Positions 8,155-13,955 of a stretch of DNA of 40,260 bases are shown here, piece after piece (the stretch's first letter is position 1; every line of letters begins with the position of its first letter). Source of the DNA: Erysipelotrichaceae bacterium (lineage in GTDB: Bacteria > Bacillota_I > Bacilli_A > RFN20 > CAG-449); contig SVBD01000014.1 in NCBI GenBank assembly GCA_015059045.1, positions 1 through 40,260 of the forward strand, given 5' to 3'. A program made the position numbers and the translations under genes. The notes below the pieces were generated by a model. It searched no databases. It was given only the letters and a program-made list of their open reading frames with translations, and had not been told where the DNA came from.

Positions 8155-9870
8155 ATGAATAAATTTGTTAAATTTTTATTTTTGTTATTGTCATTTTGCT
8201 TGTTTGGGTGCCAAACTCCCACTAACGACACCACTACTATTTCTTCGTCAGAAATTCCTAATAGTTCTTATACAGAATCTGAATTACATGTGATGTTAAA
8301 AAATGATTTTGAAGAATTTTATGCTAAAACAAATAATGCGACCAATTATATGTATTCACTTGTAGAATTAGATGGTTATAACAGTAGTAAAAAAATGAAG
8401 TATTGTGCTGATCCATTTTATTATGAATACAATGATGGAAACAATAGAACTATTTATATTATTGAGGATAATCGTATTTTTTCATATAAGTTTTATCAAA
8501 ATTATTATTTAAGATTTGAAAAACATTTTTATACTAACAATGTTGAAGAGTTCTTTTCAAAAAATAAGATTAATTATTTCGAAAAATTAAATTCGTTTTA
8601 CGTCCCTTCTAATTCTACTATTTATATGGAAGAAGATTCTTATATAATTAAAACCAAGTTCAAATACATCCATTCAGAAGAAATTGCTTCTGAAGCAAGA
8701 ACATTACTAAGACGTGCTTCATATACGAATTTTACTATTGATGATGCGTATGTGTTATTTACTATAAAGTTTTCGGAAAGCGATTGTCAATTTACTATTA
8801 AGGTTAACGAAGATCATTATAATACAGAATTATTTACTACTGAGTTTGAGAAAGTTGATGTTTTTAATTATAAATCATCACTTCCAAGTTGTCCTGATGA
8901 CGTAATTGAGATGACAGACTTAAGCAAACCGATATTTATAGATCATAGAAGAGAATCGCTTCATTATGTCAAAGGATTTATTAAAAAAGGAATATATGCT
9001 CCGTATGATGTTGAAACAGATGAAATTTTTAATTTTTCTCCTATCGAAGTTTGTGATGAACAAAAACATAAATTACCTAGTTTAAGTGGATATGCAAATA
9101 TTGATATTTATTCTATTTTTAATATTCCGGAAGATGGATACTATTATTTAGGGATTCCTCTATCATCGTATGATAAAACTATTGTTATAAAAAATATTGA
9201 AGAACTATGTCAATTTGATATATTTAATCCTAAAGATTTATTCGATGATGGATTTAAAGGAAAATTGATAAGTTCAATAGATTTTCATTTTTTTGTATTT
9301 GAAAGTGATAAAGAACAAGTGATCAAACTGAATAATAATACCGAGTATGTATTTTCCATTTATTCCAATAAAACAGATAATTCATTTGATTTGAATAATT
9401 TAACATATATTCGTCAAGGTATATATTATTTAAGAGTATTAAAGGGGATAAATTACTTTAATCTAGATATTTTAGACCGTCACTTGATAGAAGAATCGGA
9501 TTATCCGATTGAATATGATTTTAAAGTGGAGTTGTTCGATTATGAATTGTCTTTACAAAAACCTTTTGAGGAACTAGAAAAAATAACAACTGAACCAAGT
9601 AAAAAAGTTTATGCATCTGGATACGGATATGAATATCAATATCTAGCGTTCACAGCTGAAAAAGATGGCCATTATCATTTTCATACTGATGTTATTGGAG
9701 GAGAAAATATAGGTCATCAATTTCTTTTATTAAAAATGGATGGAAGTTATATTTATCCTTCAATGCATGGTTGTTTTGAAATTGAACAAGGCGATTATTA
9801 TGTGATTATTTATCAAAATGATCATATTTTTACAACAGGTAATATTTGGTATGAATACATTGATAATTAG
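8155..9870 (+). CDS. Large lipoprotein of unknown function
   Basis: This is a 571-residue predicted lipoprotein. A lysine-containing N-terminus and hydrophobic core lead to the lipobox LFGC with Cys19, followed by a short Thr/Ser linker. The mature part is rich in Tyr, Phe, Asp and Asn, with mostly beta-type sequence and no recognised domain; a C-terminal region near 480-565 has repeated GxYxYxxF-like beta strands typical of carbohydrate- or ligand-binding sandwiches (my impression, not a family match). The ATG at 8155 follows GGAAGG; the longer reading from a TTG at 8140 would destroy the signal peptide. It is probably co-transcribed with thiI, 19 nt downstream. Confidence 0.75.
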   Translation: MNKFVKFLFLLLSFCLFGCQTPTNDTTTISSSEIPNSSYTESELHVMLKNDFEEFYAKTNNATNYMYSLVELDGYNSSKKMKYCADPFYYEYNDGNNRTIYIIEDNRIFSYKFYQNYYLRFEKHFYTNNVEEFFSKNKINYFEKLNSFYVPSNSTIYMEEDSYIIKTKFKYIHSEEIASEARTLLRRASYTNFTIDDAYVLFTIKFSESDCQFTIKVNEDHYNTELFTTEFEKVDVFNYKSSLPSCPDDVIEMTDLSKPIFIDHRRESLHYVKGFIKKGIYAPYDVETDEIFNFSPIEVCDEQKHKLPSLSGYANIDIYSIFNIPEDGYYYLGIPLSSYDKTIVIKNIEELCQFDIFNPKDLFDDGFKGKLISSIDFHFFVFESDKEQVIKLNNNTEYVFSIYSNKTDNSFDLNNLTYIRQGIYYLRVLKGINYFNLDILDRHLIEESDYPIEYDFKVELFDYELSLQKPFEELEKITTEPSKKVYASGYGYEYQYLAFTAEKDGHYHFHTDVIGGENIGHQFLLLKMDGSYIYPSMHGCFEIEQGDYYVIIYQNDHIFTTGNIWYEYIDN

Positions 9871-9889
9871 AATTAATTAGGAGCAAACT

Positions 9890-11089
9890 ATGGAAAAAGA
9901 ATTAATCATGGTCCGATATGGAGAATTATCCACTAAAGGAAAAAATCGTAATGATTTTATTAATTTACTCGCGGACAATATTAGAAGAATGCTAAAAAAA
10001 TTCACTAAACTTACTTATGAAGTTAGAAGAGATCATACTTATATTCATCTTCATGGTGAAGATTATGAAGAAATTAGTAAGGTCTTAAAAGATGTTTCAG
10101 GAGCAAGTAGTTTTTCTCTTGTATATAAAGTGAAAAACGACATTGAAGAAATGAAACAAGCTTGCTTAAATTTATGTTTAGAAGAGAATAAAAAGACTTT
10201 TAAGGTAAAAGCAAGAAGAGCAGATAAAGTATTCCCTATGGTAAGTGATGAAATTAATAGAGCAATCGCGTCCCATATTTTAAAGAATTCAGATTATAAA
10301 GTAGATGTTCATAATCCTGATGTACTAGTTAGTTTAATTGTTAGACAAAATGAAACATACATCTTCACTAGCGAAGTAAAAGGTGCGGGTGGATATCCTT
10401 TAGGTATTGCTGGAAAAGGGTTAATGATGATGTCTGGAGGAATTGATTCTCCAGTCGCTTGTCAATTAATGATGAAAAGAGGAATCAAAATGGAATGTAT
10501 CCACTTTGCTTCTCCTCCATATACTTCTCAAGCTGTTATTACAAAAATTACAGACCTTTTAAAAGTATTAAGTAAATATCAAGGACAAATTAAACTTTAC
10601 ATTGTTCCTTTCACTAAACTACAAGAAGAAATTTATAAGCACGCTAAAGAAAGTTATGCAATTACTATCATGAGAAGAATGATGTATCGTATTGCTACTA
10701 TTGTAGCTAAAAGAAGTAATTGCCTAGTTATTGCTAATGGTGAATCAATTGGACAAGTTGCTTCTCAAACTTTAAAGAGTATGTTAGAAATTGAAAATGT
10801 TACAAATTTACCAGTAATTAGACCTTTAGCAATTTTTGATAAAGTAGATATTATTAAAATTAGTAGAGATATTGGAACATATGATATTTCTATTCGCCCA
10901 TATGAAGATTGTTGTACAATTTTCGATCCAAAAAATCCAACTACGCAACCTCGTAAAGAAACTATTGATAAAATTGAAGAAAGTTTCAATTATATGGAAT
11001 TAGTAGAGGAGTGTTGTAACAATTTAGAAGTAATTAAAGTTGATGAAGAATATTCATCTAGTGAAGAAAATTTTGATAATTACTTATAA
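9890..11089 (+). CDS. thiI: tRNA 4-thiouridine synthase ThiI
   Basis: ThiI adenylates and thiolates U8 of tRNA and can serve in thiazole synthesis. The protein has 399 residues, as in Bacillus, without the C-terminal rhodanese domain of enteric ThiI. The order is an N-terminal ferredoxin-like domain (VRYGELSTKGKNR), a THUMP domain (about 60-165), then the PP-loop ATPase with SGGIDSPVA starting at Ser182. The late cysteines in YEDCCTIF match the conserved DCC(S/T) region of short ThiI proteins. The start follows TTAGGAG. The sulphur donor desulphurase (IscS/NifS type) that normally lies next to thiI in Bacillus is absent here; its neighbours are a lipoprotein and sporulation-type genes. Confidence 0.95.
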   Translation: MEKELIMVRYGELSTKGKNRNDFINLLADNIRRMLKKFTKLTYEVRRDHTYIHLHGEDYEEISKVLKDVSGASSFSLVYKVKNDIEEMKQACLNLCLEENKKTFKVKARRADKVFPMVSDEINRAIASHILKNSDYKVDVHNPDVLVSLIVRQNETYIFTSEVKGAGGYPLGIAGKGLMMMSGGIDSPVACQLMMKRGIKMECIHFASPPYTSQAVITKITDLLKVLSKYQGQIKLYIVPFTKLQEEIYKHAKESYAITIMRRMMYRIATIVAKRSNCLVIANGESIGQVASQTLKSMLEIENVTNLPVIRPLAIFDKVDIIKISRDIGTYDISIRPYEDCCTIFDPKNPTTQPRKETIDKIEESFNYMELVEECCNNLEVIKVDEEYSSSEENFDNYL

Positions 11090-11133
11090 AATAAATTAAT
11101 TTGTAAACAATAACCTTGGAAAGAGGTGAGTTT

Positions 11134-11322
11134 ATGAAGAAGGCACAAAATAAAAAACAAAATCAATCTAGTGTAAAAAATCAAAAACAAACTAGAACAT
11201 CTTCTAAACAAGAAGAATATGGACAAGAAAAAGCAACTAGCACGAATAACAATCATCAACGTTCAAGAGCTGGTTCCGCTAAAAATTGTTCAACAAGAAC
11301 TAGAAGAACAAGTGACAAATAG
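11134..11322 (+). CDS. Small basic Gln/Asn/Lys-rich protein, gamma-SASP-like
   Basis: This is a 62-residue, low-complexity hydrophilic protein with no hydrophobic stretch. The ATG follows AGAGGTGAG, a strong ribosome binding site. Two sequence blocks resemble gamma-type small acid-soluble spore proteins such as SspE: KKQNQSS near the start, and EEYGQEKATSTNN, comparable with the SspE repeat QFGTEFASETN. It then ends in a basic tail with one Cys (KNCSTRTRR). The likeness is short and could be compositional. Its position directly before the YtfI-GerW sporulation pair supports a spore role. It is followed by a strong terminator, so it is not co-transcribed with that pair. Confidence 0.6.
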   Translation: MKKAQNKKQNQSSVKNQKQTRTSSKQEEYGQEKATSTNNNHQRSRAGSAKNCSTRTRRTSDK

Positions 11323-11328
11323 TTAAAT

Positions 11329-11356
11329 ATAAGAGCCTATTGGCTCTTATTTTTTT
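11329..11356 (+). terminator. Strong rho-independent terminator
   Basis: ATAAGAGCC (11329-11337) pairs with GGCTCTTAT (11342-11350), loop TATT, then a T run. It separates the small basic protein from the YtfI-GerW pair. Confidence 0.9.
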
Positions 11357-11376
11357 ATAAAAAAACAAAAAGCAAA

Positions 11377-11383
11377 CATAATA
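11377..11383 (+). promoter_or_regulatory. Possible sigma-G/F-type -10 before ytfI
   Basis: CATAATA at 11377-11383 fits the Bacillus sigma-G -10 pattern CATNMTA. An ATA-containing TTATA lies 17 nt upstream (11355-11359), which matches the sigma-G -35 pattern only in part. The ATG is only five bases further on, so a transcript from here would be nearly leaderless. Tentative. Confidence 0.3.
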
Positions 11384-11388
11384 GTATT

Positions 11389-11874
11389 ATGGTATTATAT
11401 TATATTTTCCTGTTAATTTTATTTTTAGTATATTTCTTCTTCGCGTATGATTTAACTCTTCGTTTAGAAATTGATTTTAATTCGATAAAAGTAAAAGTTT
11501 TTTATATAACTATATTCAATAAAAAAGGAGATAAATACTATAAGTTCTTACAAAAATTCATTCCAAAAGATCAAAATCAAATTAAAGAAGAAATTGATAT
11601 GACTTCTTTAATTACTCTGATTCATATCAAATACCTTTCTATAAATATTGATAAAAAGATAAGTGATTATTTAAATTACGCATATCTAGTTCAAATTACT
11701 AGCATTTTAAATTATATTTTCTCTCCATATATAAAAGATTATGTTGAGCATTATAAATTTAAAGTTGATGAAAATGAACAAAATAATTTGAAAGTTAAAA
11801 GCATTTTTAAATTTAATGTGGGCATTATATTAATAAATATGTGGATCATTAAAAGGAGATATAAACATGTTTAA
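11389..11874 (+). CDS. DUF2953 (YtfI-like) sporulation-associated membrane protein
   Basis: This 161-residue protein has one N-terminal membrane segment (residues 2-22) followed by a beta-rich domain beginning LTLRLEIDFNSIKVKVFY, the usual opening of DUF2953 proteins. In Bacillus and many clostridia a DUF2953 gene (ytfI) sits immediately before gerW/ytfJ, exactly as here, which is the main reason for the name. It is shorter than typical members (about 220 residues), with a reduced C-terminal part. No ribosome binding site is visible before the ATG at 11389, so translation may be leaderless. Its end overlaps gerW by 8 nt. Confidence 0.72.
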   Translation: MVLYYIFLLILFLVYFFFAYDLTLRLEIDFNSIKVKVFYITIFNKKGDKYYKFLQKFIPKDQNQIKEEIDMTSLITLIHIKYLSINIDKKISDYLNYAYLVQITSILNYIFSPYIKDYVEHYKFKVDENEQNNLKVKSIFKFNVGIILINMWIIKRRYKHV

Positions 11875-12253
11875 AAGACCGATAAATGAAATGCTAACTT
11901 CTTCTTTAGATTCTTTATCTAGTTTAGTAGATACAAGTAAAATTATTGGTAAGCCAATAGAAGTAGGAGAAGATAAATTTATTATTCCAATTAGTAAAGT
12001 AACACTAGGTTTTGGTGTTGGGGGAAGTGAATTTGAAATTAATAAAAAGGATAGGAAAAATAAAAATGAGTTATCCTTTGAAATAAATGAAGAAATATAT
12101 CCTTATGGAGGAGGAGAACTTGGAGGGATGAGTTTAAACCCTGAAGCCTTTTTGATAGTTTCAAAAGAAAAGTCGGAAATTATCTATTTTGATAAAAATC
12201 CGACTATATTTTCTAAAACATTAGATTTAATTAAAGAAGTTTTAAAGAAATAA
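11867..12253 (+). CDS. gerW: GerW/YtfJ family sporulation protein
   Basis: In Bacillus, GerW (YtfJ) is made in the forespore and is needed for normal germination. This 128-residue protein matches the family through its length. The matching sequence blocks are an N-terminal amphipathic helix (PINEMLTSSLDSLSSLVD), IIGKPIEVGEDKFIIPISKV, the glycine motif GFGVGGSEF, PYGGGELGGMSLNPEAFLIV and a final segment on which a hydrophobic helix ends. AAAAGGAG (11851-11858) is its ribosome binding site, and it overlaps the upstream DUF2953 gene by 8 nt, implying translational coupling. It is a strong marker that this organism, or a recent ancestor, makes spores. Confidence 0.93.
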   Translation: MFKRPINEMLTSSLDSLSSLVDTSKIIGKPIEVGEDKFIIPISKVTLGFGVGGSEFEINKKDRKNKNELSFEINEEIYPYGGGELGGMSLNPEAFLIVSKEKSEIIYFDKNPTIFSKTLDLIKEVLKK

Positions 12254-12278
12254 AAAAGACCAATTTTTCAATTGGTCT
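12252..12278 (-). terminator. Terminator of infC-rpmI-rplT operon
   Basis: AGACCAATT (12257-12265) pairs with AATTGGTCT (12270-12278), loop TTTC. On the minus strand the stem is followed by a T6 run (A6 at 12252-12257), so it terminates the ribosomal operon. The plus-strand side lacks a T run, so it would be weak for gerW. Confidence 0.85.
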
Positions 12279-12291
12279 ATATTAAGTTAAA

Positions 12292-12648
12292 CTATTTAGC
12301 TAATGCTTTTTTTGCTGTAGCAACTAATGAAGCAAATGCGTTTTCATCAGTGATTGCCATTTCAGATAACATTTTTCTGTTAATATTGATTCCAGCAACT
12401 TTTAAACCGTGCATTAATGTTGAGTAGTTGATATCGTGATTTCTGCAAGCTGCATTAATTCTTACGATCCATAATTTACGGTAGTCAGATTTTCTATCTC
12501 TACGTGATACATAAGCGTAGTGTAATGAGTGTAATACTTGTTCATTAGCAGTTTTAAATAAAGTATGTTTTGAACCAAAGTAACCTTTTGCTCTCTTTAA
12601 AATTTTCTTTCTTCTTGCGTGTGTAACTGTTCCGCCTTTAACTCTCAT
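12292..12648 (-). CDS. rplT: 50S ribosomal protein L20
   Basis: L20 is a primary 23S-rRNA-binding protein needed early in assembly of the large subunit. The 118 residues match the family length, with the hallmark N-terminus [18 protein letters not shown] and the C-terminal globular part [18 protein letters not shown]. The gene is last in infC-rpmI-rplT. Its ribosome binding site AAGGAGG overlaps the rpmI stop codon region, so the two are translationally linked. In Bacillus L20 represses its own operon through the leader RNA, and a matching leader is visible upstream of infC here. Confidence 0.98.
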   Translation of the reverse strand: MRVKGGTVTHARRKKILKRAKGYFGSKHTLFKTANEQVLHSLHYAYVSRRDRKSDYRKLWIVRINAACRNHDINYSTLMHGLKVAGININRKMLSEMAITDENAFASLVATAKKALAK

Positions 12649-12662
12649 GGTTCTCTACCTCC

Positions 12663-12857
12663 TTATTTTTGAATAAGAATTCTAACTCTCTTAACGTCAG
12701 AATTACTCATTGTATTTGGCATTCTTAAATGTCTTTTTTGTTTTGTTGATTTGTTGTGTGATAAATGGCTAACGTGTGAATGGAAAATTTTGATTTTTCC
12801 TGAGCCTGTGACTTTACATCTTTTTAGTAAAGCTCTTTTTGATTTCATTTTTGGCAT
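12663..12857 (-). CDS. rpmI: 50S ribosomal protein L35
   Basis: This is a 64-residue basic ribosomal protein. It has the diagnostic start MPKMKSKRALLKRCKVTGSGKIK, abbreviated here as the MPKMKS-KR-KVTGSGK pattern, and the H-HLSHN-TKQKRHLR block. It is the middle gene of the infC-rpmI-rplT operon. The infC stop codon TAG forms part of its ribosome binding site TAGGAGG, so translation should be coupled to infC. Confidence 0.98.
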   Translation of the reverse strand: MPKMKSKRALLKRCKVTGSGKIKIFHSHVSHLSHNKSTKQKRHLRMPNTMSNSDVKRVRILIQK

Positions 12858-12869
12858 GATTTTGTCCTC

Positions 12870-13430
12870 CTATTTTTTATGCTTTGATGCTAAAATGCTA
12901 GTTAAGAGTTTTCCATCGAGTTTTGCAGGTTTTTCAACGATGCAATTTTCTTGACATCCTTCGATGAAACGATTCATTACTTCTTCACCAACTTCAACGT
13001 GTGAAAGTTGTCTTCCTCTGAATCTTAATGCTACTTTTACTTTGTCTCCTGCAACAAGGAATTTGTTAGCGATTTTGATTTTTGTATCCAAATCGTGTTG
13101 ACCAATAACTGGTGTTAATTGAATTTCTTTAATTTCAATTTCCTTAGCTTTTTGATTTTTCTTCATTTCTTTTTGTTTCTTTTGTAATTCGAAACGATAT
13201 TTTCCATAGTTTAGAATTTTACAAACTGGTGGATTAGCATCTTTAGAAACGCATACTAAATCAAGATTGTAAGTTTCAGCTACTTGTAGAGCTCTTAGTC
13301 GAGGCATAACTCCTAATGAAGTTCCATCTGGACCGATAACTCTAACTTGAGGGAAGCGAATGCTTTCATTGACCAAATCTTCGTTTTCGTTTTTCTTTGG
13401 ATAAGGTCTTGGTTCGTTGTAGTAAATAAT
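12870..13430 (-). CDS. infC: Translation initiation factor IF-3, AUU start
   Basis: IF-3 binds the 30S subunit, prevents subunit joining and rejects non-canonical start codons. The N domain (LVNESIRFPQVRVIGPDG), the lysine-rich linker helix (KYRFELQKKQKEMKK) and the C domain are all present. No in-frame ATG or GTG exists at the N-terminus. A TTG at 13376 has no ribosome binding site, whereas AAGGAGG (13444-13438) lies seven bases before an in-frame ATT at 13430. Starting there gives 186 residues beginning IIYYNEPRPYPKKNENED, which restores a normal Bacilli-type N-terminal extension. ATT codons at 13433 and 13427 are also in frame. AUU initiation of infC is known from Escherichia and Geobacillus and allows IF-3 to repress its own synthesis. 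Confidence 0.93.
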   Translation of the reverse strand: MIYYNEPRPYPKKNENEDLVNESIRFPQVRVIGPDGTSLGVMPRLRALQVAETYNLDLVCVSKDANPPVCKILNYGKYRFELQKKQKEMKKNQKAKEIEIKEIQLTPVIGQHDLDTKIKIANKFLVAGDKVKVALRFRGRQLSHVEVGEEVMNRFIEGCQENCIVEKPAKLDGKLLTSILASKHKK

Positions 13431-13442
13431 AATTAATCCTCC

Positions 13443-13573
13443 TTAAAATAAAATGGGCACAGAATCCTGCGCCCATAAAAAAGTCATAATTTTAATAAGT
13501 GACATTGAGTACCAATCTAATAAATCAGATCTGGTGAGAAGCGGGCGCCTCTTCTTTCCACAAATTTATTTGC
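13443..13573 (-). ncRNA. L20-type ribosomal leader with attenuator
   Basis: The minus-strand leader of infC holds a terminator hairpin: ATGGGCGCAG (13476-13467) pairs with CTGTGCCCAT (13462-13453), then TTTTATTTT. One pair is G-U on the minus RNA but would be an A-C mismatch on the plus strand, so the hairpin is selected as minus-strand RNA. Upstream, GCGCCC (13548-13543), in the block GCGCCCGCTTCTCACC, can pair with GGGCGC (13474-13469) of the terminator arm and form an antiterminator. This is the arrangement of the Firmicutes L20 leader, where L20 binding favours termination. Confidence 0.85.
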
Positions 13574-13579
13574 ATTACT

Positions 13580-13608
13580 ATAATACATATTATATGAAAC
13601 TAAGTCAA
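13580..13608 (-). promoter_or_regulatory. Sigma-A promoter of infC operon
   Basis: On the minus strand TTGACT (13608-13603), a 17-nt spacer, and TATTAT (13585-13580). Transcription would begin near 13573, giving a leader of about 140 nt before the infC AUU codon. Confidence 0.8.
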
Positions 13609-13701
13609 CAATTATTTTATTAAAATATATATTTTTTTAACAGTAGTTATTCTAGATAATAAATTAATTTATTAATGAACCTAAAAGAGATTTTTGCTAT
13701 A

Positions 13702-13730
13702 TTGCTTATTTGTTTTATCTTTGATAAAAT
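13702..13730 (+). promoter_or_regulatory. Promoter of structured ncRNA
   Basis: TTGCTT (13702-13707), a 17-nt spacer and TAAAAT (13725-13730) preceded by TGA, an extended -10. The expected start point near 13737 falls exactly at the first base of the long closing stem of the ncRNA. The stretch 13609-13701 between this promoter and the divergent infC promoter shows nothing further that I can identify. Confidence 0.7.
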
Positions 13731-13736
13731 AAATTT

Positions 13737-13900
13737 GTCTAGATGGTGTACGCGGATCCTACATTAATATTAAGGGAATTCTTTTCATCTCTATGGTGTT
13801 GAAGGCCGGAATTAAGTTTATTCGGAATCCTAAAGTAGAGAAAGAATGCCCACTTGGTCAGGATAGGATGATCCTGAAACCATCTAGATCATATTTTTTT
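13737..13900 (+). ncRNA. Free-standing structured RNA, possibly 6S-like
   Basis: A roughly 160-nt RNA is predicted from an aligned promoter, a closed fold and a terminator. TCTAGATGGT (13738-13747) pairs perfectly with ACCATCTAGA (13879-13888), and a T7 run follows. Inside, GGG-ATTCTTT pairs with AAAGAAT-GCCC, then TCTCTA with TAGAGA, AGG with CCT, and CCG-AAT with ATTCGG, making one long rod. A separate hairpin, TCAGGAT-N6-ATCCTGA, sits on the 3' side next to a large open region. A rod with closing stem, central asymmetric bubble and 3'-side hairpin is the architecture of 6S RNA, but I see no sequence proof. No TPP, T-box, SRP or RNase P motif is present. A tkt leader element is the alternative. 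Confidence 0.65.
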
Positions 13901-13955
13901 ATTTAATATTTATATAAATATTTTTTTATGTCAAAAAATATGAAGGGAGAACTTT

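Noticed and set aside
13737-13900. TPP riboswitch or T-box leader controlling transketolase
   Set aside because: TPP core sequences (CTGAGA, ACCTGATCTGGATAAT-like) and the T-box AGGGTGGNACCGCG are absent, and the closing stem itself is followed by the T run.
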